A stretch of DNA of 64,000 nt from Noviherbaspirillum humi (GTDB taxonomy: Bacteria > Pseudomonadota > Gammaproteobacteria > Burkholderiales > Burkholderiaceae_D). A program made the translations under genes and the position numbers. Each line of letters opens with the position of its first letter. Position 1 is the first letter of the stretch. The notes beneath the pieces are model-generated. The model was not told the DNA's origin and made no database searches. It saw nothing but the letters and a program-made list of their open reading frames with translations. Shown one piece after another: positions 8,827-19,607 of the stretch. The stretch lies in NCBI RefSeq assembly GCF_900188095.1, contig NZ_FZOT01000005.1:186001-250000 (forward strand). Direction: 5' to 3'.

Positions 8827-11700
8827 TCAACCGCTGTTGCGCAGGCCGGCGGCGATGCCGTTGATCGACAGATGGATGCCGCGCCGAACCCGTTCGTCCA
8901 GTTCACGGCCGGCCTGCGCAGCGGCGCGATGCCGCTTGATCAGTTCCACCTGCAGGTGGTTGAGCGGATCGAGATAAGGGAAGCGGTTTTTGATGGACCG
9001 CGCCAGCAGCGGATTGGCGGCCAGCCGTTCGCGCGTGCCGGTGATCAGGGATAGGCACTCCAACGTCCGCTGATATTCCTCCATCAGGCGACCGAAGATC
9101 TGCCGGCGCAGCTTCTTGTCCGGCACCAGTTCCGCATAGCGCGAGGCCACCGCAAGATCGGTCTTCGCCAGCACCATGTCCATGTTCGAGAGCAGGGTGG
9201 CGAAGAAGGGCCATTCCTTCAGCATTTGCCGCAGCATGTTGGTGCGGCGCGATTTTTCCCGGCTGCTCGGGCTTTCCTCCAGCCAGGACTGCACCGCGCT
9301 GCCGAAACCGTACCAGCCCGGCAGCAGCAGGCGGCACTGCCCCCAGGAAAAGCCCCAAGGAATCGCGCGCAAGTCTTCGATGCGGCGCGACGCCTTGCGC
9401 GACGCCGGGCGGGAGCCGATGTTCAGTTCGGCGATCTCCGCGATCGGGGTGGCGGCGAAGAAGTAATCCGTGAAGCCCGGCGTCTCGTACACCAGGTTGC
9501 GGTAAGCGCGGTAGGCGCGCTCCGACAATGCCTCCATCACCGCTTCAAAGCCGCTCAGCCGGCGCAACTCCTTTTCATGGGTCGCCGGCGGCATCAGGCT
9601 GGCTTCCAGGGTTGCCGCCACCAGCAGTTCCAGGTTGCGTCGGCCGATCTCCGGATTGGAGAACTTGGAAGCGATGATCTCGCCCTGTTCGGTGAGCCGG
9701 ATCTGGCCGTTCACCGTGCCGGCCGGCTGCGCCAGGATGGCGTCGTAGCTCGGGCCGCCGCCGCGCCCGACCGTGCCGCCCCGGCCATGGAACAGCCGCA
9801 GGCGGATGCCGATTTCGCCGAACAGCTCCACCAACTGCGTCTCGGCCTTGTACAGCTCCCAGTTGGAAGTGAGGAAGCCGCCATCCTTGTTGGAATCCGA
9901 ATAGCCGAGCATCACTTCCTGCAGGTCGCCATGGGCTTCGATCAGCGGCCGCACCGCCGGCAGGGCCATGAAGTCGCGCATGATCTCCGCGGCGCGGCGC
10001 AGGTCGGGAATGGTTTCGAACAGCGGGATTACCAGCAGCTCGGCCGATGCCGGGCCGCCGCGCCGGGCCGGATCGAAACGCAGCAGGCCGGTTTCCTTTT
10101 GCAGCAGCAGCACTTCCACCAGGTCCGATACCGTCTCGGTGTGGGAAATGATGTAGTGGCGGATGGCGCGCTCGCCATAACGCTGGCGGATCTCGCGCGC
10201 CGCCCGCAGAACCTGCAGTTCGCTCTGCGTTTCCTCGCTGTAGTCCAGATAAGGGGAATGCAGCAGCTGCGGCTTTCCCAGTTCGGACAGCAGCAGTTCC
10301 AGCCGCCGCTCTTCCGGCAGGCCGGCATAGTCCGGCTCCACGCCGGCGCGGGCAAACAGCTCGGCCAGCACCCGCTCATGCACGTCGGAGCTCTGGCGCA
10401 TGTCCAGCGTCGCGAGATGGAAGCCGAATGCTTCTGCGGCGCGCTTCAGGCAGGCCAGACGAGGCTTGATCAGCGCCGCGCCATGGTGGCCGCGCAGCGA
10501 GGCCACGACCACGTCGAGATCGGCGCAGAAAGCGGCCGCCGATGCATAGGGTTCTGCCATGCCGACCTCCTGCCGCACCACATGCGAAGCGCCCAAGGTG
10601 CGGGCGGTGGACGCCAGCCGGGCGTACATGCCGATCAGGGCGCGCCGGTACGGCTCGTCGTTGCGATGGTCGGAGCGGTCGGGCGAGCTGTTGGCCAGCG
10701 CGAGAAGTTCCGGGCTGGCCGGCACCAGCAGCGTCGAAATCGACAGCTCGGCGCCGAGTGCATGCACCTCGTCGAGGTAGAAGTCGAAGATGGCGGTGGA
10801 CTGGCGCACCAGCGCGTGGCGCATGGTGGCAGCGTTGACATTCGGATTGCCATCCCGGTCGCCGCCGATCCAGCTGCCCATCTGGAGGAAGGCAGGAAAC
10901 TCGCGGCTGGCAGCGCCGCGCTGCGGATAGTGGCTGGCGATTTCGGTTTCGATGTCCTCGTATAAAGCGGGCAGCTCGCGCAGAAAAGTGATGCGGTAGT
11001 AGGACAGCGCGTTCTCGATTTCATCCGCCACCGTCAGGCGCGAGTAGCGCAGCATGCGCGTTTGCCACAGCGTGGCGATGCGGGCATGCAGCAGCTCTTC
11101 ATTGCGCATTTTTTCACGCGGCGTGAGCGGCAGGTCGCGCTCGGCCAGCAGGCGGGCGATCTCGCGCTCGGCATCGAGGATGCTCTTGCGCTGCACCTCG
11201 GTGGGATGAGCGGTGAGCACCGGGGCGATCAGCGCTTCGCGGAAGAACTTGCGCACCTCCGTGCCGGACACGCCGGCATCATCCAGCTGTGCCAGCGCAT
11301 GGGCCATGCTGCCCCGATTCGGCGCCGAGCCGGCCAGCAGGTGGGCGCGGCGGCGGCGGTTGTGATGCTGGTCCTCGGCAATGTTGGCCAGATGGGAGAA
11401 ATAGGAGAAGGCGCGCACCACCGAAATGGTCTGCTCCCGTGTCAACTTCTTCAGCAGACGGTCGAGTTCCGCGCCGGAGTCGGCTTCCGATTCGCGCCGG
11501 AAGCGCACTGCGGTCTGGCGCACGGTTTCCACGACCTGAAACACGTCCTCGCCTTCCTGGTCGCGCAGCACATTGCCCAGCAACCGGCCGAGCAGACGGA
11601 TGTCCTCCTTGAGCGGCGCATCCTTGTCAGCGACGCGTGGCGCCGCTGTCGGCTTGGAAGAAGCAGGGGAGGCGGATGGTTTTTTCTCGGTTTTTGCCAT
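8827..11700 (-). CDS. ppc: Phosphoenolpyruvate carboxylase
   Basis: The enzyme carboxylates phosphoenolpyruvate to oxaloacetate and so refills the citric acid cycle. From the ATG at 11700 the product is 957 residues, near the usual size. Diagnostic motifs are [10 protein letters not shown] (about residue 164), [11 protein letters not shown] (about 595), [14 protein letters not shown] (about 635) and the C-terminal [10 protein letters not shown]. An in-frame GTG at 11763 would add 21 residues (978 in all); neither start has a strong ribosome site. The gene lies opposite to and between algR and hemC, an insertion relative to the Pseudomonas order. Confidence 0.96.
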   Translation of the reverse strand: MAKTEKKPSASPASSKPTAAPRVADKDAPLKEDIRLLGRLLGNVLRDQEGEDVFQVVETVRQTAVRFRRESEADSGAELDRLLKKLTREQTISVVRAFSYFSHLANIAEDQHHNRRRRAHLLAGSAPNRGSMAHALAQLDDAGVSGTEVRKFFREALIAPVLTAHPTEVQRKSILDAEREIARLLAERDLPLTPREKMRNEELLHARIATLWQTRMLRYSRLTVADEIENALSYYRITFLRELPALYEDIETEIASHYPQRGAASREFPAFLQMGSWIGGDRDGNPNVNAATMRHALVRQSTAIFDFYLDEVHALGAELSISTLLVPASPELLALANSSPDRSDHRNDEPYRRALIGMYARLASTARTLGASHVVRQEVGMAEPYASAAAFCADLDVVVASLRGHHGAALIKPRLACLKRAAEAFGFHLATLDMRQSSDVHERVLAELFARAGVEPDYAGLPEERRLELLLSELGKPQLLHSPYLDYSEETQSELQVLRAAREIRQRYGERAIRHYIISHTETVSDLVEVLLLQKETGLLRFDPARRGGPASAELLVIPLFETIPDLRRAAEIMRDFMALPAVRPLIEAHGDLQEVMLGYSDSNKDGGFLTSNWELYKAETQLVELFGEIGIRLRLFHGRGGTVGRGGGPSYDAILAQPAGTVNGQIRLTEQGEIIASKFSNPEIGRRNLELLVAATLEASLMPPATHEKELRRLSGFEAVMEALSERAYRAYRNLVYETPGFTDYFFAATPIAEIAELNIGSRPASRKASRRIEDLRAIPWGFSWGQCRLLLPGWYGFGSAVQSWLEESPSSREKSRRTNMLRQMLKEWPFFATLLSNMDMVLAKTDLAVASRYAELVPDKKLRRQIFGRLMEEYQRTLECLSLITGTRERLAANPLLARSIKNRFPYLDPLNHLQVELIKRHRAAAQAGRELDERVRRGIHLSINGIAAGLRNSG

Positions 11701-11847
11701 GGCGAATGATTGCTGTCTGCTAAGGGCGGAACACCGATCGATGTCCCGATGCGTTTGCTGCACATGCTAAAATCGGCGCCTGTTTTTTGAAGCCATCCCA
11801 CTGATGCGCAGCGTTTCCTTCGCATCGTCACACGTCGAAAGATCGTC

Positions 11848-12792
11848 TTGACTCCTTCTCTACCTACCCGCCTCGTGATCGCTTCGCGCGAAAGTCGGCT
11901 GGCGATGTGGCAGGCCGAACATGTTCAGGCCAGGCTGCGCAAATTATATCCGCAGTGCAGCATTGAAATTCTCGGCATGACGACTCGTGGCGACCAGATC
12001 CTCGACCGTACCCTTTCCAAGGTCGGCGGAAAGGGCTTGTTCGTCAAGGAACTGGAAGTTGCCATGGCCGAGGGCCGCGCCGATCTGGCGGTGCATTCGC
12101 TCAAAGACGTGCCGATGGACCTGCCTGAAGGCTTCATCCTGGCCGCCGTCCTGGAACGTGAAGACCCGCGCGATGCCTTCGTCTCCAATGACTATGGTTC
12201 ATTGGATGAATTGCCGGCGGGCGCCGTGGTCGGCACCAGCAGCCTGCGCCGCCAGGCGCTGATCTCGGCGCGCTATCCCCATCTGGTGATCAAGCCGTTG
12301 CGGGGCAATCTCGATACCCGGCTCGGCAAGCTCGACCGCGGCGAGTATGCGGCCATCATCCTCGCCGCCGCCGGGCTGAAGCGGCTCGGATTGCCGCAGC
12401 GGATCCGCGCGCTGATCGAGCCGGAGCAGAATCTGCCTGCGCCGGGGCAGGGCGCAATGGCGATCGAAGTCCCGGCCGGCCGGGAAGATCTGCTCCAGAT
12501 GCTGGCGCCGCTCAACCACCAGCCCACCGCCGAAGCGACCCGCGCCGAGCGCACCGTCTCGCGCACCTTCGGCGGCAGCTGCCAGATTCCGCTGGCTGCT
12601 TTCGCCACGGTGCATGACGGCGTCATGCGCCTGCGCGGCATGGTGGCCACGCCGGATGGCACCCGCGTGGCATCGGCCGATCTCAGCGGCGCCTCGGCAC
12701 AGCCCGAAACCCTGGGCGAACATGTGGCGCTTGCGCTCAAGATGCAGAATGCCGGCGAAATCCTGGCGGCCTGCAAAGCGGCGGATGCCTAA
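11848..12792 (+). CDS. hemC: Porphobilinogen deaminase (hydroxymethylbilane synthase)
   Basis: The enzyme joins four porphobilinogen molecules into hydroxymethylbilane in heme synthesis. The 314-residue product begins with [15 protein letters not shown] after a short leader. The cysteine that carries the dipyrromethane cofactor is Cys245 in GGSCQIPLA. The start appears to be TTG at 11848, because the conserved N-terminus begins immediately after it and no in-frame ATG is available upstream. A TAAAAT box at 11768-11773 could be the -10 element. It heads the hemC-hemD-hemX-hemY operon. Confidence 0.96.
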   Translation: MTPSLPTRLVIASRESRLAMWQAEHVQARLRKLYPQCSIEILGMTTRGDQILDRTLSKVGGKGLFVKELEVAMAEGRADLAVHSLKDVPMDLPEGFILAAVLEREDPRDAFVSNDYGSLDELPAGAVVGTSSLRRQALISARYPHLVIKPLRGNLDTRLGKLDRGEYAAIILAAAGLKRLGLPQRIRALIEPEQNLPAPGQGAMAIEVPAGREDLLQMLAPLNHQPTAEATRAERTVSRTFGGSCQIPLAAFATVHDGVMRLRGMVATPDGTRVASADLSGASAQPETLGEHVALALKMQNAGEILAACKAADA

Positions 12793-13549
12793 AGTCGTCG
12801 TTACCCGGCCGCTGTCACAAGCCAGGCCGCTGGCGCAGCGGCTGGCCGCCGCTGGCTACGAGACGGCGCTGTTTCCGCTGCTTGAAATCAGCCCGCTTGC
12901 GGATGAAGGGCCTCTGAAGAGCGCGCTGCAGGAACTGAGCCGCTTCGCGCTGGTGGCTTTCGTGAGCCCGAACGCGATCGATGCCGCCTTTGCCCATGTG
13001 CGGCAATGGCCGGCGGAAGTGCCGATCGGGATCATGGGCGAAGGCAGCCGCAGGGCCCTGGAAGCCCATGGGATCGGCGCGGCCAATGCCACCATCATCA
13101 GTCCTCGCGATCCGGCCCGCACCGATTCCGAAACCCTGCTTCAGGTCCTCGACCTGGAACTGCTGCGCGGACGAACCGTATTGATTCTGCGCGGCGAGAG
13201 CGGTCGTGAATTGCTGGCCGATGCCTTGCGCGCGGCGGGAATCGACGTTCTGCAGGTGGCAGCCTACCGCCGCACCGCGCCGGCATTCGACGAGACTCGG
13301 CGCGTTCAGCTTCGGCAGCTGCTCGCCGACGATTCGGCGTGGATCATCACGAGTTCGGAGGCGCTGCGGTTCCTGATGCAGATGGCAAGCGAACTCGGCG
13401 CAGCCTTTGTTGCTAGGATGCAACATAAACGACTCATCATTCCCCATGTCCGCATAGCGGAAACCGCAAAGGCGCTCGGATTTTCCAGCATCGTCACCGC
13501 TTCTTCCGGAGACGATGGCATTCTTGCCGCGCTACAATCCTCAGCATGA
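12785..13549 (+). CDS. hemD: Uroporphyrinogen-III synthase
   Basis: The enzyme closes hydroxymethylbilane to uroporphyrinogen III with inversion of ring D. The product has 254 residues from the ATG at 12785, which overlaps the end of hemC by 8 bases; a longer upstream frame inside hemC is a shadow. The start [13 protein letters not shown] is typical of the family, and the C-terminal half contains [12 protein letters not shown], matching the conserved TSxxA region. It follows hemC and overlaps hemX by 4 bases, so all four genes are probably cotranscribed. Confidence 0.92.
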   Translation: MPKVVVTRPLSQARPLAQRLAAAGYETALFPLLEISPLADEGPLKSALQELSRFALVAFVSPNAIDAAFAHVRQWPAEVPIGIMGEGSRRALEAHGIGAANATIISPRDPARTDSETLLQVLDLELLRGRTVLILRGESGRELLADALRAAGIDVLQVAAYRRTAPAFDETRRVQLRQLLADDSAWIITSSEALRFLMQMASELGAAFVARMQHKRLIIPHVRIAETAKALGFSSIVTASSGDDGILAALQSSA

Positions 13550-14700
13550 ACGATTTGCCAACCTCATCCGATCATCCGACGTCGTCCCAGAATCACGCCG
13601 AAGCCTCCCGAAACGGCGCGTCCTCCCTCCATTCGGGCGACCGTGCCACGCATACTGATCCACTGCTTCGGCAAACCCGGCGCATTGCCTTCGGCGGCCT
13701 CGGGGCGCTGACTCTGCTGATCATCCTGCAAGCTTGGTCGACCCACACGCAACTTTCGATGATGCGTGAAGAGGTCGCCCAGCGCCTCAAGAACGGCGAT
13801 GCCGTCAATGCCGAAAACCGGGTGCTGCTGAAATCCATCCAGGATGCGGTGAAGGAGATGCAATCCAAGGTCAGCGTGCTGGAAAGCCGGCAGCAGGAAT
13901 CGCAGAGCCAGCAGCTGGCGCTCGAGCAGCTCTACCAGGACCTCGCCAGGAATCGCGACGACTGGGCGCTCGCCGAAATCGAGCAGGTGCTGTCCACCGC
14001 CAGCCAGCAGCTGCAGCTGGCGGGCAATGTGCAGGGTGCGTTGATCGCCTTGCAGAATGCCGACGCCAAGCTGTCGCATTCCGACAAGCCGCAGTTCATC
14101 AATATTCGCCGCGCCATCGCTCGTGACCAGGACAAGCTGAAGGCCTTGCCGAGCATCGACCTGACCGGCACCGCGCTGCGTCTCGACAGCATCATTGCTC
14201 AGATCGACGGCATGCCCTTGCTCGCTGACGAAAAGCCGGCGGCGTCGGCGCCCGCCCAGCGTGGCGGCAAGCCTGGAAGCACTGGCGGCGGCGCGGCCAA
14301 ACCCGGCGTCATCGGCAGCTGGCTGTCCGGCCTAAACGATGCCTGGCACAGTTGGACCGATGACATGTGGTCGGAAGTGCGACAGCTCATCCGGGTTCGC
14401 AACGTCGAGACGTCCGATGCGCTGCTGCTGTCGCCGACCCAGGCCTACTATGTCCGCGAGAACCTGAAGCTGCGCCTGCTCAACGCGCGGCTGGCGCTGC
14501 TGAGCCGGAACGAGAGCGGCTTCAGAGGCGACCTGAACGTGGCGCAGGAAACCATCGTCCGCTTCTTCGACACCCGCGCGCGTCAGACGCAGACGGTGCA
14601 GTCGCAGCTGCGCCAGGTGCAGGGCAGCACGCTGGCCATCGAGATGCCGACTCTGGCCGACAGCCTGAATGCAGTGCGCAACTACAAGGCGAAACCGTAG
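13546..14700 (+). CDS. hemX: HemX-family membrane protein
   Basis: This 384-residue membrane-anchored protein of the HemX family is encoded in heme operons. Databases often label it uroporphyrin-III C-methyltransferase, but it has no SAM-binding motifs. One membrane helix lies near residues 45-63, after a Ser/Thr/His-rich cytoplasmic N-terminus, and is followed by a coiled-coil region (about residues 70-140) and a mostly helical periplasmic domain. A low-complexity Gly/Ala/Pro linker occurs near residues 230-252. ATGA overlap with hemD. Its exact role in heme synthesis is not established. Confidence 0.88.
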   Translation: MNDLPTSSDHPTSSQNHAEASRNGASSLHSGDRATHTDPLLRQTRRIAFGGLGALTLLIILQAWSTHTQLSMMREEVAQRLKNGDAVNAENRVLLKSIQDAVKEMQSKVSVLESRQQESQSQQLALEQLYQDLARNRDDWALAEIEQVLSTASQQLQLAGNVQGALIALQNADAKLSHSDKPQFINIRRAIARDQDKLKALPSIDLTGTALRLDSIIAQIDGMPLLADEKPAASAPAQRGGKPGSTGGGAAKPGVIGSWLSGLNDAWHSWTDDMWSEVRQLIRVRNVETSDALLLSPTQAYYVRENLKLRLLNARLALLSRNESGFRGDLNVAQETIVRFFDTRARQTQTVQSQLRQVQGSTLAIEMPTLADSLNAVRNYKAKP

Positions 14701-15897
14701 ATGCGCATCTTCCTCTATCTCCTGATCCTGCTTGCGGTCGCAGTGGGCCTCGCGGTCGGCGCCCGCTTCAATCCGGGCAACGTGGTGTTCTTCTATCCGC
14801 CATACCGCATCGACCTGTCGCTCAACTTCTTCCTGCTGCTGCTGGCCGTGCTGTTTTCGGTGGTCTATCTCACGCTGGGCGCGCTGCGCAATGCGCGCGC
14901 CATGCCGGAACGGGTTGCCGCTTATCGTCGCGGCAAGCGCGAGCGGGAGGCAAACCTGTCCCTGCGCGAGGCGGTGAAATCGCTGTTCGAAGGCCGTTTC
15001 GGCCACGCGGAAAAGGCGGCGGCGCGCGCCAATGAGAGCGACGACAATGCCGGCCTGTCGGCGCTGATCGCCGCCCGCGCTGCTCATCGCCTCGGCCAGC
15101 CGGCGCGGCGCGACGACTGGCTGTCGAAGGCCGGCGGCGATGTCTCGCTGAAGACGGCACGGCTGATGACCACCATCGAATTGCTGGTCGACGAGCAGCA
15201 GCCGGAAACCGCCCTGCAGGCGGTGGATGAACTCAATGCCAGCGGCACGCGCCACATCCATGCGCTGCGCCTGGCCCTCAAGGCCAATCAGCGCGCGCAG
15301 AACTGGCCCGAAGTGCTGCGTCTGGTGCGTCTGCTCGACAAGCGCAATGCGCTGCATCCGGTGGTGTCGCGCCGGCTGCGCGAGCTGGCCTACGATGCCT
15401 TGCTGTCGGACCGCAGCCACGATGGCGAGTCGCTGCATCGCGTCTGGGCCACGATACCGTCCGATGAAAGGGCGCAGCCGCTGGTGGCTCTGCGCGCGGC
15501 CAATGCCTTCAACGCCTGCGGCCAGCATGAAGAGGCGCGCGACATCGTCGAGCGGGCGCTGGCGCTTGAGTGGGATGAGCGGCTGGTGCGCGCCTACGGC
15601 GAATCGGCCGCCGGCGCCGGTTCGCCGGCCTTGCTGGCCCAGATCGAGCGCTGCGAAGAGTGGGTGCGGCAGCGTCCGGCGGATACCACCCTGGCGCTCA
15701 CGCTCGGCACGCTTTGCCTCAAGCAGAAGCTTTGGGGAAAGGCGCAGCGCCACCTGGAGCAGGCGCTGTCGAATGCCACCGAGCCGGACATCGTCCGCGC
15801 CGCCCATCTGCGTCTGGCTCAACTGCATGAAGCCTTGAACCAACCGGACGAGGCAGCGCTCCATTATCGGCAGTGCGCGCTCGCCACGATGCTGTGA
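14701..15897 (+). CDS. hemY: HemY-family TPR membrane protein
   Basis: This is a 398-residue HemY-type protein of heme operons, distinct from the protoporphyrinogen oxidase also called HemY in Gram-positives. Two N-terminal membrane helices (about residues 3-22 and 39-60) are followed by a soluble tetratricopeptide-like helical domain to the C-terminus. It begins on the base after the hemX stop codon, so the two are translationally linked. The known partners in other proteobacteria are heme enzymes in the membrane; nothing more specific can be read here. Confidence 0.88.
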   Translation: MRIFLYLLILLAVAVGLAVGARFNPGNVVFFYPPYRIDLSLNFFLLLLAVLFSVVYLTLGALRNARAMPERVAAYRRGKREREANLSLREAVKSLFEGRFGHAEKAAARANESDDNAGLSALIAARAAHRLGQPARRDDWLSKAGGDVSLKTARLMTTIELLVDEQQPETALQAVDELNASGTRHIHALRLALKANQRAQNWPEVLRLVRLLDKRNALHPVVSRRLRELAYDALLSDRSHDGESLHRVWATIPSDERAQPLVALRAANAFNACGQHEEARDIVERALALEWDERLVRAYGESAAGAGSPALLAQIERCEEWVRQRPADTTLALTLGTLCLKQKLWGKAQRHLEQALSNATEPDIVRAAHLRLAQLHEALNQPDEAALHYRQCALATML

Positions 15898-15905
15898 GCC
15901 GCCGC

Positions 15906-15926
15906 CCGCTTGCCCGGGGCAAGCGG
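15906..15926 (+). terminator. Near-perfect palindrome after hemY
   Basis: CCGCTTGCCC and GGGCAAGCGG form a 10-bp inverted repeat around a single base, 9 bases after the hemY stop. It lacks a T tract, so it may be a Rho-dependent stop, an mRNA 3' stabiliser or an operator near the ppa promoter rather than a classical terminator. Confidence 0.4.
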
Positions 15927-15945
15927 AATCGCAGGCGAAAGCCGC

Positions 15946-15951
15946 TATAAT
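15946..15951 (+). promoter_or_regulatory. Predicted -10 element of ppa
   Basis: A perfect TATAAT lies 40 bases upstream of the ppa start. No convincing -35 box is present because the expected position abuts the palindrome at 15906-15926. Confidence 0.4.
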
Positions 15952-15991
15952 CTGACCTTTTGCCAGTTTCCATTCTTACTACGAGAACATC

Positions 15992-16531
15992 ATGAGCTTG
16001 AACAATGTGCCCGCCGGCCGCGATCTGCCGAATGATTTCAACGTGATCATCGAAATCCCGATGAATGCGGATCCGATCAAATACGAAGTGGACAAGGATA
16101 CCGGCGCGATCTTCGTCGACCGCTTCATGGGCACTGCCATGCACTATCCGTGCAACTACGGCTACATTCCGCAAACCCTGTCCGACGATGGCGACCCGGT
16201 GGACGTGCTGGTCGTGACGCCGTTCCCGCTGTTCCCGGGCGTGGTGGTGCGCTGCCGCCCGATCGGCGTGCTGAAGATGGAAGACGAGTCCGGCGTCGAT
16301 GCGAAGCTGTTGGCGGTGCCGGTGGACAAGATCCTGCCTATCTACACCCACTGGCAGAAGCCGGAAGACATGAATGACCTGCGCCTGCAGCAGATCCAGC
16401 ATTTCTTCGAGCACTACAAGGACCTGGAAAAGGGCAAGTGGGTCAAGGTGCAGGGCTGGCATGGCCCCGATGAAGCGCGCAAGGAAATTCTCGCCGGCGT
16501 GGAAAACTTCAACAAGAACAACAAGGCCTGA
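15992..16531 (+). CDS. ppa: Inorganic pyrophosphatase, family I
   Basis: This soluble enzyme hydrolyses pyrophosphate and drives biosynthetic reactions. The 179-residue product has the family I signature [10 protein letters not shown] at residues 65-74, containing the metal-binding aspartates. Other conserved stretches are the substrate region [12 protein letters not shown] and [13 protein letters not shown]. It is preceded by its own -10 element and followed by a strong terminator, so it is probably transcribed alone as well as by read-through from the heme operon. Confidence 0.96.
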   Translation: MSLNNVPAGRDLPNDFNVIIEIPMNADPIKYEVDKDTGAIFVDRFMGTAMHYPCNYGYIPQTLSDDGDPVDVLVVTPFPLFPGVVVRCRPIGVLKMEDESGVDAKLLAVPVDKILPIYTHWQKPEDMNDLRLQQIQHFFEHYKDLEKGKWVKVQGWHGPDEARKEILAGVENFNKNNKA

Positions 16532-16563
16532 TCGGGCCGCAAATGACGCGGCAACGCGGAACG

Positions 16564-16588
16564 AAAGCGCGCTTCGGCGCGCTTTTTT
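16564..16588. terminator. Bidirectional terminator between ppa and the convergent gene
   Basis: AAAGCGCGC-TTCG-GCGCGCTTT followed by more T forms a stable hairpin with an ultra-stable TTCG loop. It serves ppa on the plus strand and overlaps the last two bases of the convergent gene. Confidence 0.85.
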
Positions 16589-17789
16589 ATTGGCCGTCGT
16601 AAGGACCCGGGGGGGCCGAGCGAAACGGGCTGTGCTCGTTGAGTTCATCGATGTAGGCGTCGATGCCGTTGCCTTCCTGCTCCAGGAAGCGCTGCACCGC
16701 GTCGGCGAATGCCGGATGCGCCAGCCAATGCGCCGACCAGGTTTTCTGCGGCAGGAAACCGCGCGCCATCTTGTGCTCGCCCTGGGCGCCACCCTCGAAC
16801 GTCTTGATGCCGCGCTCGATGCAGAATTCCAGCGGCTGGTAATACGCCGTTTCGAAATGCAGGCAGGGCACATGCCGCAGCGCGCCCCAATAGCGGCCAT
16901 AGAGCGTCTCTTCGTCGTGGATCAGCAGCGAGGCGGCGATCCGCTCGCCGCGGTCCTGAGCCACGACCAGCAAGATGTTCTCCGGCATGGTGGCGCCGAT
17001 GCGCAGGAAAAAATCGAGATTGAGGTAGGGCGTCGAATAATGCTCGGCGTAAGTCTGGTCGTAGCAGCGCTTGAAGAAGCGCCAGTCGGCGTCGCTTGCC
17101 TGTGCGCCCGGGATCCGTTGGAAAACGATGCCGTACTCTGCCACCTTGCGGCGCTCGGCGCGGATGTTCTTGCGCTTCTTTCGTTCCAGCGTGGCGAGGA
17201 AGGCTTCGAAGTCCCGGTAGCCCGGATTGAGCCAGTGGAACTGCACGCCGGAACGCAGCAGGAAGCCAGCCTGCTCCAGTTGTTCCGCCTGCTCCGCCGG
17301 CGGGTACAGGACATGGGTGGACGATACGCCCAGGTCTTGCTGCAGCTGATCGAGGGCATCGACCAGCGCCTGCCGTGATGGGCCATCGACCGCGAGCAAT
17401 CGGGCGCCCGATACCGGAGTGAAGGGGATGGCGGACAGGAGCTTCGGGTAGTAGGCGAGGCCGTTGCGGCGATAGGCATCGGCCCATGCCCAATCGAACA
17501 CATACTCGCCGTACGAGTGACTTTTCAGGTACATCGGCAGGGCGGCGCACAAGTCCTTGCCGCGCCACAGGCAGAGGTACTGCGGCTTCCAGCCGGTGCG
17601 GGCGGTGGCAGAGCCGGACTCGTGCAAGGCATGCAGAAAAGCGAAGCTGAGAAAGGGATTGCGCTCGGCCTGACATCGCACCAGTCCGTCCCACTCGGCC
17701 TGGCCGATTTCTGTCAGAGAGGAAACGATTCGCGTGCGATAATTCACTATGGCTTGGGGATCTGACAATCGAATGAATGGTCCGGGCAA
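16587..17789 (-). CDS. FemAB-like GNAT-fold protein (COG3146/DUF482 family)
   Basis: This is a conserved proteobacterial protein of 400 residues, related to FemAB/peptidoglycan-type acyltransferases with two GNAT folds. Its substrate is unknown. The N-terminal part has NPFLSFAFLHALHESGS and the C-terminal half ends GFLPQKTWSAHWL, both typical of the family. The start is uncertain: a TTG at 17789 gives 400 residues, and a GTG at 17747 gives 386 and begins with VNYRTRIVSSL. Neither has a clear ribosome site. It is convergent with ppa. Confidence 0.8.
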   Translation of the reverse strand: MPGPFIRLSDPQAIVNYRTRIVSSLTEIGQAEWDGLVRCQAERNPFLSFAFLHALHESGSATARTGWKPQYLCLWRGKDLCAALPMYLKSHSYGEYVFDWAWADAYRRNGLAYYPKLLSAIPFTPVSGARLLAVDGPSRQALVDALDQLQQDLGVSSTHVLYPPAEQAEQLEQAGFLLRSGVQFHWLNPGYRDFEAFLATLERKKRKNIRAERRKVAEYGIVFQRIPGAQASDADWRFFKRCYDQTYAEHYSTPYLNLDFFLRIGATMPENILLVVAQDRGERIAASLLIHDEETLYGRYWGALRHVPCLHFETAYYQPLEFCIERGIKTFEGGAQGEHKMARGFLPQKTWSAHWLAHPAFADAVQRFLEQEGNGIDAYIDELNEHSPFRSAPPGPYDGQ

Positions 17790-17933
17790 AATCTTCGACG
17801 CCCGCCTTTCCGATGCATTCTACGCACATTCGGCTGGTGCCATCTTTCGGCACCAGTCCTGCGCTCAAGCACAGTGCGGCCTGCAGCAGGCTCCGGGTTG
17901 ACTTGCCGATATCCCGGAGGCGGGTTATCGTAG

Positions 17934-18341
<408 letters not shown>

Positions 18342-18444
18342 CCGGCTTCCGCTTTCCGGCGCTGTCGGCGCCGCAGTCCCGGGGCCGCCGCTCGATGAAG
18401 CCGGTGGCCGTCAAATCAATTCTCAAAGATATCCAGGAAAGACC

Positions 18445-19596
18445 ATGTTCGACCGTCGTTCCTTTCTGAACGGCCTTCTCGCCATGGCCGGCAGCGGCAT
18501 GGTGCCGGCCGTCGCCCGCGCCGAAGCCGGCATCAGCGATAGCCGCATCCTCCTCGGTCAGTCGGCTGCATTTTCCGGGCCGGCGGCCCAACTCGGCATC
18601 CAGATGCATGCCGGCGCCAAGATTTATTTCGATGCCCTCAATGAGCAGGGCGGCCTGTTCGGCCGCAAGATCGAGATCGTCACCGCCGACGATAAATATG
18701 AAGCCGACCTCGCCGCGGCCAATACCCGCCATCTGATCGACAAGGTGGGCGTATTTGCCCTGTTCGGCTATGTCGGCACGCCTACGTCCAATGCCGCGCT
18801 GCCCATCTTCACCGCCGCCAAAGTGCCATTCTTCGCGCCGTTCACCGGCGCGCAGTCGCTGCGCGAACCGCTGCACAAGGAAGTGTTCAATATCCGCGCC
18901 AGCTATTTCGACGAGACCGAGCATCTGGTGGAGCGCCTGGTGCGCACCGGCCTCGGGAAGATTGCGGTGTTCTACCAGAACGATGCCTATGGCCAGGCCG
19001 GCTTGCAGGGCGTGGAGCGGGCGCTGAAGAAGATGAACATGCCACTGCTGGAAACTGCCACAGTGGAGCGCAACAGCGTCGAAGTGAAGCAGGCGGTGGA
19101 TAAGCTGCTGCCGAAGCGGCCGGATGCCATCATCCAGATCAGCGCCTACGCGTCGTGCGCCGCCTTCATCAAGCAGATGCGCCGCGCCGGCTATACCGGC
19201 CAGTTCTTTAATGTGTCCTTCGTCGGCAGCCAGCCGCTGGCCGACGCGCTCGGCGCCGACGGCCCCGGCGTGGTGATTTCCCAGGTCGTGCCCTTCCCTT
19301 GGAAGCAGTCGGTGCCGGTAGTGGCCGAATACCGCAAGGCGCTGACCAAGGCCGGCATCAAGGAGCCGAACTTTTCCAGCCTGGAGGGGTACCTGGCAGC
19401 CAAGGTGTTCGCCGAAGGCGTGCGCCGCGCCGGACGCGATCTGACGCGCGACAAGCTGATCCGCGCGCTGGAAAGCATCAACACCAGCAATTACGATGCC
19501 GGCGGCTTCGATCTCAACTTCTCGCCGACCAACCACAACGGCTCGAAATTCGTCGACATGACGCTCATCATCAAGGATGGCAAGTTCATGGACTGA
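18445..19596 (+). CDS. ABC transporter substrate-binding protein, branched-chain amino acid type
   Basis: This periplasmic binding protein (383 residues) of the Leu/Ile/Val or urea/amide family (Peripla_BP_6) probably binds amino acids or related compounds. It has an N-terminal signal with a twin-arginine-like DRRSFLNG and an Ala-rich hydrophobic core to about residue 28. The mature part starts GISDSRILLGQSAAFSGP, typical of the family. The start at 18445 follows CAGGAAAG; the frame extending back into the P-II gene is a shadow. No permease or ATPase gene is adjacent, so it is an orphan component. Placement after P-II hints at nitrogen-related use. Confidence 0.88.
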   Translation: MFDRRSFLNGLLAMAGSGMVPAVARAEAGISDSRILLGQSAAFSGPAAQLGIQMHAGAKIYFDALNEQGGLFGRKIEIVTADDKYEADLAAANTRHLIDKVGVFALFGYVGTPTSNAALPIFTAAKVPFFAPFTGAQSLREPLHKEVFNIRASYFDETEHLVERLVRTGLGKIAVFYQNDAYGQAGLQGVERALKKMNMPLLETATVERNSVEVKQAVDKLLPKRPDAIIQISAYASCAAFIKQMRRAGYTGQFFNVSFVGSQPLADALGADGPGVVISQVVPFPWKQSVPVVAEYRKALTKAGIKEPNFSSLEGYLAAKVFAEGVRRAGRDLTRDKLIRALESINTSNYDAGGFDLNFSPTNHNGSKFVDMTLIIKDGKFMD

Positions 19597-19607
19597 CTGC
19601 CCGGGGG

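Noticed and set aside
9226-10965. A 579-codon open frame on the plus strand opposite ppc
   Set aside because: It lies wholly antisense to a well-supported PEP carboxylase and its composition is the mirror of a GC-rich coding strand; no family motif.
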